Below, piece after piece: positions 8,264 through 16,404 of a stretch of 41,677 nucleotides of DNA; positions within the stretch are counted from its first letter, which is position 1, and each line of letters begins with the position of its first letter. This stretch comes from Akkermansiaceae bacterium (lineage in GTDB: Bacteria > Verrucomicrobiota > Verrucomicrobiia > Verrucomicrobiales > Akkermansiaceae), in NCBI GenBank assembly GCA_018402445.1, contig JAGYIT010000012.1:150407-192083 (forward strand), in the 5' to 3' direction. The translations under genes were made by a program, and so were the position numbers. The notes below the pieces were generated by a model that saw nothing but the letters and a program-made list of their open reading frames with translations, did not search any database and had not been told where the DNA came from.

Positions 8264-8979
8264 GCAAGACGAAGACCCTGATCCTATTCTACACCGGAGT
8301 GGCGCTGGTTTGTGCCGCCATCCTCGCACTGGTGAATCTCGTGATCCTGCCTAGCCTGAAAATGAAGGGTCGCGAGACCGACGTATTCCTGGACGTCGGC
8401 CAGCAGCAGGCGGAGGAATGGTTCGCCATCGAAAAGGATCTCGTCGCCACGAACCAAGCGGGCGAAACCGTGAAGCTCTCCGACCTCCGCGGCAAGGTCT
8501 GGGTCGTCGCGCAGTTTTTTGCAGTGTGCCCGCATTGTGCGGTGCGTAATGGCAAGGAATTACGCGACCTCTACGATGAGTTTGGCGATCACCCCGATTT
8601 TCACATCGTATGTGTTAGTGTCGATCCGGAGCAGGATGATGTGGAGAAGCTCAGGGATTACGCGAAAGCTCTTGGCGCGGATTCCGCAAACTGGTGGTTC
8701 CTGAATGCGGGTGACGAGAAGGCGACCCATGAATACCTTGAGAAATCGATGAATTTCCTCGGCATCCGCGAGAGGACGAATCCTGCGGAGATCGAGGCGG
8801 AAGGTCGCTTTCAACACGATATGGGGATGCTGGCAGTGGGTAGAGATTTCAGCGCGTTTGGGAAATGGGATCTTGCTTTCCAGCGCTCGGATATGGGCTC
8901 TCCGGCAGGCTATGAAAAGGTGAAGGCGGCGATGATAGAGCGCATTCGTGCTGAGCTTGATAAGAAAGAGGAACCCTGA
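8260..8979 (+). CDS. SCO1/SenC-like membrane-anchored thioredoxin-fold protein
   Basis: 239 residues. N-terminal signal anchor (LILFYTGVALVCAAILALVNLVIL), then a thioredoxin fold: VKLSDLRGKVWVVAQFFAVC, PHC completing a CPHC redox motif (C90, C93), VCVSVDPEQDD, and a later FQHDMGMLAV with the His (H186) at the place of the SCO copper ligand. Classical SCO proteins have CxxxCP; this one has CxxC, closer to a thiol-disulfide reductase. SCO proteins deliver copper to, or reduce, the CuA site of cytochrome c oxidase. The neighbours (SCO-like protein before, DUF420 after) support oxidase assembly. Translationally coupled to the gene before. Confidence 0.82.
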   Translation: MSKTKTLILFYTGVALVCAAILALVNLVILPSLKMKGRETDVFLDVGQQQAEEWFAIEKDLVATNQAGETVKLSDLRGKVWVVAQFFAVCPHCAVRNGKELRDLYDEFGDHPDFHIVCVSVDPEQDDVEKLRDYAKALGADSANWWFLNAGDEKATHEYLEKSMNFLGIRERTNPAEIEAEGRFQHDMGMLAVGRDFSAFGKWDLAFQRSDMGSPAGYEKVKAAMIERIRAELDKKEEP

Positions 8980-8994
8980 CTATAGATCGCCGCG

Positions 8995-9570
8995 ATGAAA
9001 TCGAGTGAAGAGAGAAAAGAGATATTACAAAAGCAACCGGACGAAGCGCTTGCTAAGAAATTGGGGGTTGTGGCATGGATCGTAACGGCGCTGGTGCTGC
9101 TGCTGGTCGGGATGATGCGAAGCCCATATAAAATCCCTCTTCCAGAAGGTTGGTCTATGGCATTTCTGCCGCCCATTCATGCCGCCATCAACACACTAGT
9201 GAGCCTATGTCTGGTCGGTGCTGTGATCAGCGTAAAGCAGGGGAAAATTAACGTACACCAGAATTTCATTCTCGCGGCCATGGCTCTCTCCGTGCTGTTC
9301 CTCCTCGGCTACGTGGCTTATCATTTCACCACCGTCGAGACCCGCTACGGCGGCGAAGGCGTGATGCGAGCTGTCTATTTCATTCTCCTCATCACCCACA
9401 TTATCGCTGCTGGGGTGAGCTTGCCGCTGATCCTGCTCACTTTCATCAACGCATGGACTAACCGCTTCGATGCGCACCGCAGGATGGCGCGCTGGGTTTT
9501 CCCAATCTGGCTATACGTCGCCGTCACCGGCCCGATCTGCTACCTGATGCTACGCCCATATTATCCCTAA
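8995..9570 (+). CDS. DUF420-family membrane protein
   Basis: 191 residues with four to five transmembrane helices: VVAWIVTALVLLLVGMM, FLPPIHAAINTLVSLCLVGAV, FILAAMALSVLFLLGYVAYH, VYFILLITHIIAAGVSLPLI and a last one near WVFPIWLYVAVTGPICYLML. The conserved histidines of DUF420 are present (IHAAIN, VHQNFI, THIIAA, DAHRRMARW). Genes of this family sit with cytochrome oxidase and SCO genes in many bacteria, and Bacillus and Staphylococcus relatives take part in haem-copper oxidase assembly. Located 15 bases after the SCO-like gene, so likely the same operon. Confidence 0.85.
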   Translation: MKSSEERKEILQKQPDEALAKKLGVVAWIVTALVLLLVGMMRSPYKIPLPEGWSMAFLPPIHAAINTLVSLCLVGAVISVKQGKINVHQNFILAAMALSVLFLLGYVAYHFTTVETRYGGEGVMRAVYFILLITHIIAAGVSLPLILLTFINAWTNRFDAHRRMARWVFPIWLYVAVTGPICYLMLRPYYP

Positions 9571-10068
9571 GAGGTTTGCCGCCCTCAGAGATCCTGTTCG
9601 ATGGATTTCAGAGTCAGGAAAAGTTCGTGCCAGCGGCTGAGCTTTAGCTCTTTAAGAGAGACTTCCGCAGAATGCAAAGTCCACGCAGCCAAAAGTCGAA
9701 TTGAGCACCCCCCGAATTTTTTTGAAGCCCCTGTTACCAGTGTTTCACAGCACGGAAAAACCGCTCACCCGGAGTAGCCTGTCTGCGCTCTTGTTTCTTC
9801 TCGCCTTCGTGCGGTCAGTTTCCTGACAGAAGGCGCTGGGCAGGTTGGGGTGCGTTGTTGAACGGACGCTGTCCCAAACGTCGGGCGGGGTTTTCCCTGC
9901 CCTCTCAGCCGGGAGCTTGCGGGAATGTTCCCGATGGTGAGCGATGACGGAAGAGCGGTGATTCCCGCCCCCCCAATCGGAGGTAGAGAAAGCCGCGACT
10001 CTGTCAACGGCTGGTATAGGCAGAGGTATAAATCTAGGACGCCCGATTCATAAATCGTTGGAAATCAA
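9571..10068. other. Non-coding stretch, no gene recognised
   Basis: Between the DUF420 gene and the tmRNA/tRNA-like fragment. Short open frames exist on both strands but none has a family pattern or a convincing ribosome site. It holds a run of seven C's near 9968-9974. It is probably the old flank of an integrated element. Confidence 0.5.
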
Positions 10069-10110
10069 TGGTGGAGGCGAGGGGAGTCGAACCCCTGTTT
10101 GGAAAATGGG
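10069..10110 (-). mobile_element. 3' end of a tmRNA (or tRNA): attachment site of an integrated element
   Basis: On the minus strand this reads AGGGGTTCGACTCCCCT, a perfect T-arm with five-base stem and TTCGACT loop, then CGCCTCC as the 3' acceptor strand, then ACCA. This is the 3' end of a tmRNA or a tRNA with an encoded CCA. The matching 5' acceptor (GGAGGCG or GGGGGCG) is not found within about 350 bases upstream on that strand, so only the 3' end is here. Such displaced 3' ends are left by integrases that target tmRNA or tRNA genes, and an integrase start lies 200 bases away. tmRNA is favoured because of the CTCCACCA ending; tRNA-Ser is possible. Confidence 0.75.
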
Positions 10111-10181
10111 GGGTCAAGGAAGGTTGTAGAAGTTCATTTTCAACGAGTTACGCTTCGGTGAACTTGGGTGAATATCAGCGC

Positions 10182-10310
10182 TTGTTGTTACTGGTGTTGT
10201 GGGTGTTACGCGAAAAATTTGTTGGCAGGAGCGGTGGGCAGCGCCACGATTTGAGCGTCCGTCCGCGGCTCAAAAGACCCCTCCTCGGGTAACAACAAAA
10301 GTAACAACAA
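10182..10310. repeat. Repeats between the attachment site and the integrase
   Basis: GTAACAACAA occurs at 10289-10298 and again at 10301-10310, ending on the first base of the integrase start codon. Its reverse complement TTGTTGTTAC is at 10182-10191, with a looser copy around 10194-10208. Arrays of short direct and inverted repeats beside an attachment site often bind the integrase arm domain or an excisionase; here that role is inferred. Confidence 0.5.
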
Positions 10311-10465
10311 TGGCCAGTTTGCGCCGTCATCCGAAATCATCACGCTACATCGCCTGCTTCACGGGCGGGGATGGCAAGCGCTTCCAGCGGAGCACCGGAG
10401 TCCGGGTTGACGGCACGGTGTCGACGAGGCGCAAGGCGCAGAAGATCGCGGACGAATACTGGATG
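10310..10465 (+). pseudogene. Tyrosine recombinase (integrase), N-terminal fragment only
   Basis: The first about 52 residues begin MASLRRHPKSSRYIACFTGG and continue through RFQRSTGVRV and RRKAQKIADEYW. This is the arm-binding, beta-rich N-terminus of the integrases common in Verrucomicrobia (pattern MASLRKHP..SPYWIACFT..G.R..RSTGT....A..IA). After residue 52 the sequence becomes, in the same frame, an actinobacterial AAA+ ATPase, so the core-binding and catalytic domains are missing. Its position beside the tmRNA/tRNA 3' end fits the integrase of an element inserted there. The cut is probably an assembly join, not a biological truncation. Confidence 0.75.
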
Positions 10466-11363
10466 ACGCCACGTCGTTCATGGCAAGGTGACCTCGTTTT
10501 GCCGTCAGAGGAACTCGCTCAAGTGCGGCAGGTCGCTGCGCGGTACCGACATCGTGGCACAGTGCTCGACGAATGGGGATTCGGGGCCATTCCTTCTGGG
10601 GGTGTCATCGCCCTATTCTCCGGGCCGCCCGGCACCGGCAAGACAATGCGTCGGCCGAGGTAATCGCCAACGAGCCTCGGGCTTGACCTGGGTTCAGGGG
10701 TGAACATTGCGACGATGGTCTCAAATACATCGGCGAGACAGAGAAGAATCTCGAGCGACTGTTTAATGCTGCCGACACGGGAAATGTCGTCCTGCTGTTC
10801 GACGAGGCCGACAGCATGTTCGGCAAACGAGGGGGTGTGACGCAATCCAACGACCGCTACGCGAACCTTGAGGTCTCATACCTCTTGCAACGGATTGAGT
10901 CATTTGATGGCCTAGTCGTGATGACAACCAACCTTGAAGGCAACATCGATCAAGCATTCACACGCAGAATTCACATCTCGGTGAAGTTTGAGCCTCCCGG
11001 GTCAGGCCGAACGTCTGGTCCTGTGGCAAAAAGCCTATCCCCTACGGAGCCTCCACAGGCCGAACTAGATCTTGAGTTCCTGTCTGGTTTCGGAACTGAG
11101 TGGAGCCGATATTCGGAAGGCTGTCCGCCGCTTCGGCGTTCAGTGCGGCTGTGGCGGGAATGCCGATCTCGATGACAGACCTCGTCGTGGCCCTCGTACA
11201 GGAACTGCGCAAGAGTGGACGCCTTCTCGATCAGCGGATGTTCGGCGACTACTGGAAACTGACTGTCGCGCAGCTGGTGCCGTTCTCCTCTCAATGGGGT
11301 GATCCCGCACCGATACGTCGTGACAACGCCTCGCTCCCCTCGTTCCCGACTTCGACGATGTGA
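10466..11363 (+). pseudogene. AAA+ ATPase, frameshifted and lacking its N-terminus
   Basis: ATPase of the type found in contractile injection gene clusters and elsewhere. Visible in order: RRSWQGDLVLPSEEL, the VLDEWGFG linker, Walker A GPPGTGKTM (about 10,624), MVSKYIGETEKNLERLF, Walker B VVLLFDEADSMFGKR (about 10,789), DRYANLEVSYLLQRIE, sensor 1 VVMTTNLEGNID and arginine finger AFTRRIHISVKF, then the lid SGADIRKAVRR and AVAGMPISMTDLVVAL out to 11363. At least four frame changes are needed. Most are single extra bases (for example GGTTCAGGTGAAC appears as gggttcaggggtgaac near 10690), which looks like sequencing error. No tail-sheath or baseplate genes are in the window, so a link to an injection system is only a possibility. 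Confidence 0.8.
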
Positions 11364-11857
11364 ACTCCTGATCCGGTCGGCGGCAACGCTTGGGTTATCG
11401 TCGAGTCGTTTCTGACGGTTCACATCTGCCACATCCGGCCATTGTTGCTGAACTCGTTATTTGTGCCCGCTTCGTTGTTGAGAGCGGTTTGATCCTGTCG
11501 CTGTCGGATGCTGGCGTCGCTGATGCGATGAAGGACCTCACAGGTTGCGGGCGCTGTCAGAGCATCGAAGCCGGCCTAAAAACCAGCACCTGCAAGATCT
11601 AACCCACCCTTGATCCGCCCCATTCCCGAGGCTCGACAAAAGTGCCAAGAGCAACCCGGGGATGAGTTAAAGCACCGAACTGATGAAGAACGCAGATTGT
11701 TCCATCAGTTGAAAATCATGCAGCAACGCGCCACTCCTAACTTCACAAAATGTCCGAAACTGATGCGGCTGGGACCCGGTGGGAAAGATTGCTGCTGCAG
11801 GTCCGCCTCCGCCACCGGTACCTGACCAACAGATCCACGTCTGCTAGAGGGGTGCCG
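11364..11857. other. No gene recognised
   Basis: Between the AAA+ ATPase and the ABC-F remnant. Short frames on the plus strand (for example 11390-11602) show no known motif. Given the frameshifts around it, a small broken gene cannot be ruled out. Confidence 0.4.
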
Positions 11858-12125
11858 ATGCCGCCCATCGAGTAGTGACATTTGAGGCCGTATCTGTGGG
11901 CAATCTGTTCCGGCTGTTTCGCCAGAGCTGAACCACGGTGAGCGCGTCGGTCTGATCGGCCCCAACGGAACCGGCTAAACCCACGTGTTGGCGGTGCTCG
12001 CTGGCACTGGTGAGCCTGATCACGGCACAGTTACATCTCGGCTTGCGCACCTCGGTGGGGATATTCACACAGATTAATGACCTGACCTGAATGGCTGAGC
12101 TGCGCCTCGCTCGCCGTCTCACCAC
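11858..12125 (+). pseudogene. ABC-F-type ATPase, decayed N-terminal remnant
   Basis: ABC-F proteins are soluble twin-ATPases that act on ribosomes. A start with a good ribosome site (AGAGGGG before ATG at 11858) is followed, across frames, by VVTFEAVSVG, then LNHGERVGLIGPNGTG and VLAVLAGTGEPDHGTVTSRL, an ABC-F beginning. Walker A should read GPNGTGKTT, but the lysine codon is a TAA stop. Intact ABC-F genes are about 1.6 kb; here only about 0.25 kb is left before the 3' end of a convergent gene. Loss of the key lysine plus truncation suggests real decay, unlike most frameshifts in the window. Confidence 0.6.
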
Positions 12126-12168
12126 CTGACTCGCTGACGCACGGCGATCTGCTGATCGCGCTGCAACC

Positions 12169-12852
12169 TCACTGCTTGAGGTGATGAGTGCGATGAGGCC
12201 TACCGATCCGAACCGTCACACCATCAGAAGTCCTTACGTGTGCTTCACCGATTGGGCGAGGTAGACCAGCGGCGCACATCAATGACTCGTCAAGATGCGA
12301 TATCGCACCTGTTCGAAGCGGCCACGGCTCGTGGTCTACCGCTGCGTAGCGGACACCTCGCCGGGTGCGCGAGTACAGGCCCCATCGTGCGGTCAAAAAC
12401 AGGTCAAGTGTCGTTAGCCGCCACCGGTTCGCCGATCTCCACGATCAGATGAGAATCGGCCACACGGTCAGGCCAACGCCGATCGCACCACCGTGGTGAG
12501 AGTGTCCCCAACGCGTTCATGCGATGTGCGTCCCCAACAATAGGGAAGGCGATAGGTGAGGCAAGCTACTGCGGCCGGAACGAACCGGTCCACATCAAGG
12601 GAGAAGAACCACACCCCCGGCGCATCGTTATGGCGCACATAGGTGCGCACATTGACCTCAGCGAAAGACCCGAGATACGGCACCGCAGGCCCATGGGGCA
12701 GTCCGATTCTGCGCATAGAAAAATGGAATCAACCCCACCCACGCCGAACCATCAAAGGTGTCTACTTGCAATCCGGCCGGTAACAAGGCCTGGACCACCG
12801 CCGGGTCGTAGCGCCAGTGCACATAAGCCAAATCTCGCCATTGTTGACGCAT
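12169..12852 (-). pseudogene. DUF2071 (YqjF-like) protein, frameshifted
   Basis: About 228 codons from the ATG at 12852, the normal size of the family. Three pieces in different frames join in order: MRQQWRDLAYVHWRYDPAVV and VDTFDGSAWVGLIPF (frame one), then VPYLGSFAEVNVRTYVR and VWFFSLDVDRFVPAAVA and YRLPYCWGR (frame two), then LTARWGLYSRTRRGVRYA and HEPWPLRTGAISHLDESL, ending VRIGRPHRTHHLKQ (frame three). Breaks lie near 12700 and between about 12400 and 12470. All family landmarks are in order, so indel errors or recent loss are likely. Its function is not established. It converges on the ABC-F remnant. Confidence 0.8.
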
Positions 12853-13500
12853 GACCGCAGTACGCACCGGGTTCGGGCACAACTCGGCGTCGCTCAACAC
12901 GAATGCCAACACTATGTGCATCGCGATCAGGACTAACCCCTGACCTAGCGGGATCGTGCCGATTTCCATTTCGGCTACAACGTCGTTGAAACACCTAGCT
13001 CTAAAAGTTCCCGGGAACCTTCTCGCGAATCTTCCGAAGATTTTCGCTGGGATATTTCCGCACCCGTGTTGCGATCGACAGTCAAGCGGAACTGATGAGC
13101 ACGGCGGTTGCCGACACGACGAAAGACCCGAGGGCGTCCACGTGGGCTGATCCGCTAGACATGTGAAGTCGAAGTTGAGACCAGCGATGGGTGCACCACT
13201 TCGCAGAAATTCACACACAGATCTTCTCTGCGCTCGATGTCACCCACGATCTTGCCACCGCCCCAAGCGCCCAAGGGGATCGGGGCCTGCAGGGCGATCA
13301 GATCGGACACGCGCTCCTCAACGAAGGGCGGGGCGTCGATCTCGTCTCCGACTCGTATCACGTACCCGGCATTACTGAGATCTCCGCCGAGCAACACGTT
13401 AGTGGCAGGGTTATTTCCTCGATCGCTTATGAAGTGAGCCGAACCTGCGAGGCAGGCACACGAGCGAGGCCTGGGTGGAATGCCTTGCGGGTTTCCACCA
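12853..13500 (-). other. Region downstream of pstB: one unrecognised open frame, no phoU
   Basis: A minus-strand frame at about 13155-13460 reads NVLLGGDLSNAGYVIRVGDE, DAPPFVEERVSDLIALQAP and AWGGGKIVGDIERREDL and looks protein-like, but I do not recognise a family. It directly follows pstB, where phoU often stands; it does not resemble PhoU. Two palindromes, GTTCCCGGGAAC (13007-13018) and AATCTTCCGAAGATT (13028-13042), lie upstream of the DUF2071 gene and may be operator-like. Confidence 0.35.
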
Positions 13501-14379
13501 TCATCCAAATCGCCCCGTCACGTACTGCTCGGTACGAGTGTCATCGGGTTTCGAGAACACCTTCTCGGTGGGGTTGTACTCGACGAGTACACCAGTGCGA
13601 CGGTCGCCCTCGGGGTTGACCTCGGTGGTGAAAAAGGCGGTGCGGTCGCTCACACGAGCCGCCTGCTGCATGTTATGGGTCACGATCACGATGGCGTAGT
13701 CCTGCTTGAGTTCCTGCATCAGGTCCTCGATCCGTGCCGTCGCAATCGGATCGAGGGCCGAACACGGTTCATCCATGAGGATCACATCAGGCTTCACCGC
13801 TACACACCGGGCGATGCAGAGACGCTGTTGCTGACCACCGGAAAGTCCCATGGCCGAACTCTTCAGTCGATCCTTAACTTCGTCCCACAGAGCCGCCCGC
13901 TTCAGCGACGACTCGACAATGTCGTCGAGATCATTCTTCTTCTTCACACCGTTGAGACGGGGACCAAAGGCGAGATTCTCATAGATGGACTTGGGAAACG
14001 GGTTCGGCTTCTGGAACACCATGCCGATGCGTCGGCGCACCTCAGTCGCATTCACAGCAGGACCGTAGAGATCGATGCCGCGGTAGTTAAGACTGCCTTC
14101 GACTCGGGCGATCTCAATGAGATCGTTCATGCGATTGAAGCAACGCAGGACCGTCGTCTTTCCACATCCGGACGGACCAATAAACGCTGTGATCTCGCGC
14201 GCCTGCACCGTCAGGTTTACGTCGCGTACGGCGAGAAACTGCCCATAGAACACCTTGAGGTCGGCCACCTTGAACACCTCGTCAGTGGCATTACTGACCG
14301 TTGAGACTTCAGGCGGCGAAGCGCTGGTATGCATGCGGAAGGATCCTTTGGCGAGTTCGGGTAGTTGATCGCTCGTCAT
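13501..14379 (-). CDS. pstB: Phosphate ABC transporter ATP-binding protein
   Basis: Hydrolyses ATP to drive phosphate import through PstC-PstA. 292 residues from ATG 14379. Walker [10 protein letters not shown] at about 68-76, Q-loop in [13 protein letters not shown], signature [13 protein letters not shown], Walker [14 protein letters not shown] and the switch His in [17 protein letters not shown]; these are typical PstB sequences. The start is chosen because AAGAGG lies a proper distance upstream; a later ATG (residue 16) is possible, since the first 30 residues are not conserved. It begins 4 bases after pstA stops. No frameshifts. Confidence 0.96.
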   Translation of the reverse strand: MTSDQLPELAKGSFRMHTSASPPEVSTVSNATDEVFKVADLKVFYGQFLAVRDVNLTVQAREITAFIGPSGCGKTTVLRCFNRMNDLIEIARVEGSLNYRGIDLYGPAVNATEVRRRIGMVFQKPNPFPKSIYENLAFGPRLNGVKKKNDLDDIVESSLKRAALWDEVKDRLKSSAMGLSGGQQQRLCIARCVAVKPDVILMDEPCSALDPIATARIEDLMQELKQDYAIVIVTHNMQQAARVSDRTAFFTTEVNPEGDRRTGVLVEYNPTEKVFSKPDDTRTEQYVTGRFG

Positions 14380-14383
14380 ATTC

Positions 14384-15334
14384 TTACCTCTTCTTTTCGT
14401 AGTGGTTCCGCAGCAAGATCGCGCCGGCGTTGGCAACGAGCACCACTGCGAGCATGATCACGATGGCTGCGGCGGTTGAGGCACGCCAATCTTCGCCTGG
14501 GCGCCCTGACCAGGTCGAAATCACGATGGGCAGGGCAGTGAAGCGCTCCTGCAGGCTGCTCGGCAGATAGGACGACCCCGACGTCAGGAAGCCCGTTGTT
14601 GCCCCCACGAGAATCAGCGGCGCCGCCTCGCCCAACGCCCGAGCCAGAGCTAGGACTGTACCTGTCAGAATGCCGGGAGCGGCGTACGGTAGGACGTGGC
14701 TCTTGACGACCTCCCAGCGCGTGGCGCCCACCCCGTAACCGGCCTCTCGAATGCCGTTGGGAACCGCTCGGATCGCCTCTGCGCTGGTGATGATAATGAT
14801 CGGGAGCACCAGGATCGACAGCGTCAGTCCCGCTGAGATCACCGAGCGTCCGTTGGAATCTGGCCCGGTGAAAGCCCTCAACGCCTGCACGAACACCGTG
14901 AGCCCCAAGATGCCGTACACCACCGATGGCACTCCAGCGAGATTCCGAATATTGATGTCGATGAATCGAGTGAGGCGACCTTGTCTGGCGTATTCCTCGA
15001 GAAAGATGGCCGCCGACACCCCAAGTGGTACCGCAACCAGCAGAACGAACACTCCGATGTAAAAGGAACCGCGAAGCGCTTGGGACAATCCCGAGGTCTC
15101 TGGTTTCGATCCCAAGGTGCTGCTGAGCAGATCTCCCAGTCGCTCGCTCAGCACTGGGCTCCCGACGTTGATCACATCGACAATCAACACGACTAGCACG
15201 ACAAAGGCGGTAATGATGCCAGCGAGTAGAGCAATACGGAAGGCCTTGCCGGAAAGATCGCGCTCATTACGGGTGATGTCCGACACCAGGTCTGCAGCTA
15301 ACGAAGCCGCTTGGCGGGGTTGAGAGAGTGCCAT
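14384..15334 (-). CDS. pstA: Phosphate ABC transporter permease PstA
   Basis: 316 residues, one of the two membrane channel subunits for phosphate uptake. Six hydrophobic helices, among them [42 protein letters not shown] and a last [17 protein letters not shown]. The EAA loop that contacts PstB reads [26 protein letters not shown] precedes the ATG at 15334 by a normal distance. It starts 14 bases after pstC stops, and pstB follows at once, so the three are one operon. Confidence 0.95.
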   Translation of the reverse strand: MALSQPRQAASLAADLVSDITRNERDLSGKAFRIALLAGIITAFVVLVVLIVDVINVGSPVLSERLGDLLSSTLGSKPETSGLSQALRGSFYIGVFVLLVAVPLGVSAAIFLEEYARQGRLTRFIDINIRNLAGVPSVVYGILGLTVFVQALRAFTGPDSNGRSVISAGLTLSILVLPIIIITSAEAIRAVPNGIREAGYGVGATRWEVVKSHVLPYAAPGILTGTVLALARALGEAAPLILVGATTGFLTSGSSYLPSSLQERFTALPIVISTWSGRPGEDWRASTAAAIVIMLAVVLVANAGAILLRNHYEKKR

Positions 15335-15348
15335 GTCGTCGAAACTCC

Positions 15349-16278
15349 TTAGTAGCTCTGCCGGACCCGGCGGACGAAACGATCGGCAACGAGATTCAGA
15401 AACATTGTGATCACAAACAAGAGCATCGCCACAAAGAAGAGGCTCTGGAAGGTGAGGCCCTCTCCAACCACTTGATCAGTGCCGGCCGCCTGGGAGGCGA
15501 TAGCCGCAGTCATGGTCTGGCCCGGACCGAGGATGTTCGTGGAATACAGTGATCCGCCTGTCGCCCCTGCGGCCACGAAGACCACCATGGTCTCTCCGAT
15601 GGCCCGCGAGACGGCGATGATGAGCGCTGCCACCAAGCCGGACACGGCGGCTGGAATCACGACACGAAGAGTTGTTTGAACCTTGCGGGCTCCTAGGCCG
15701 TACGAAGCTTCTCGAAGGCTGTCGGGCACGGACCGCATAGCGTCCTCAGACACCGAGGCGATCAAAGGAATCGTCAGCACACCCACTGCCATGCCCGCTG
15801 CCAACATATTGAACTGCGATGCGTCGGTGAACCGCTGCACGATCTGCGGAGAGATAAACGTGAGGGCGAAGAACCCGAGGACCACGCTGGGAATGCCCGC
15901 AAGGATCTCAAGGACCGGCTTGAGCACTCGGCGCACCCTGGGGCGTGCGTACTCGGCTAGGAAGATTGCTGCAGCCAGTCCAATCGGGATGGCTACGGCA
16001 AGGGCGATTCCGGTGATGAGTGCCGAGCCAACCACGATCGTCTTCACGTCGTACATGCCACGGCGAGGGAACCAACCGTCGGTCCACAAGGCGGCGACTT
16101 CCACCTGCGTCACGAAGGTCCAAGTTTCACGGGCCAGCGACCACACGATCAGCGCAGAGATAATCACTGAGGTCATGGCTGCGGCAAAGAACATGATCCT
16201 CGAAGTTGCCTCGGATCGCGCTCGGCGACCACTCAATCGCAATGTGTCGAGCACGTTCGATTCAGTCACCACTGTCAC
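15349..16278 (-). CDS. pstC: Phosphate ABC transporter permease PstC
   Basis: About 309 residues. Six transmembrane helices, including IMFFAAAMTSVIISALIVWSL at the N-terminus and LFFVAMLLFVITMFLNLVA at the C-terminus. The EAA loop reads REASYGLGARKVQTTLRVVI. The start is uncertain: a GTG at 16278 has AAGGG about 9 bases upstream and gives a normal N-terminus (VTVVTESNVLDTLRLSG); the open frame goes on to 16329 but lacks a ribosome site there. PstC pairs with PstA. It is separated from pstS by a strong hairpin. Confidence 0.93.
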   Translation of the reverse strand: MTVVTESNVLDTLRLSGRRARSEATSRIMFFAAAMTSVIISALIVWSLARETWTFVTQVEVAALWTDGWFPRRGMYDVKTIVVGSALITGIALAVAIPIGLAAAIFLAEYARPRVRRVLKPVLEILAGIPSVVLGFFALTFISPQIVQRFTDASQFNMLAAGMAVGVLTIPLIASVSEDAMRSVPDSLREASYGLGARKVQTTLRVVIPAAVSGLVAALIIAVSRAIGETMVVFVAAGATGGSLYSTNILGPGQTMTAAIASQAAGTDQVVGEGLTFQSLFFVAMLLFVITMFLNLVADRFVRRVRQSY

Positions 16279-16347
16279 TCGGATTCGCCCTTTCTCAGAT
16301 TTCGATTCAACACCATTACACACACACACCAGGAGAGCCGGGAAACA

Positions 16348-16386
16348 CGTTGGTGGGTCCGTCCATGAAGACCGGACCCACCAACG
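16348..16386 (-). terminator. Strong intercistronic hairpin between pstS and pstC
   Basis: CGTTGGTGGGTCCG (16348-16361) pairs perfectly with CGGACCCACCAACG (16373-16386): a 14-bp GC-rich stem with an 11-base loop, 19 bases after the pstS stop. No T-run follows on the minus strand, so it is more likely a partial terminator or an RNA stabiliser that lets pstS be made in excess over the permease genes. Confidence 0.75.
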
Positions 16387-16404
16387 ACATTAGGTTGACG
16401 GGAC

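Noticed and set aside
9765..10007. 80-codon minus-strand open frame
   Set aside because: No ribosome site, no family pattern and low-complexity composition; likely chance.
10199..10663. A natural integrase-ATPase fusion protein
   Set aside because: The two parts belong to different phyla judging by all neighbours, the integrase lacks its catalytic domain, and an in-frame join has a one-in-three chance.
13480..14304. Long plus-strand open frame over pstB
   Set aside because: It is the antisense shadow of the clearly conserved pstB gene, as are the other plus-strand frames over pstA, pstC and pstS.
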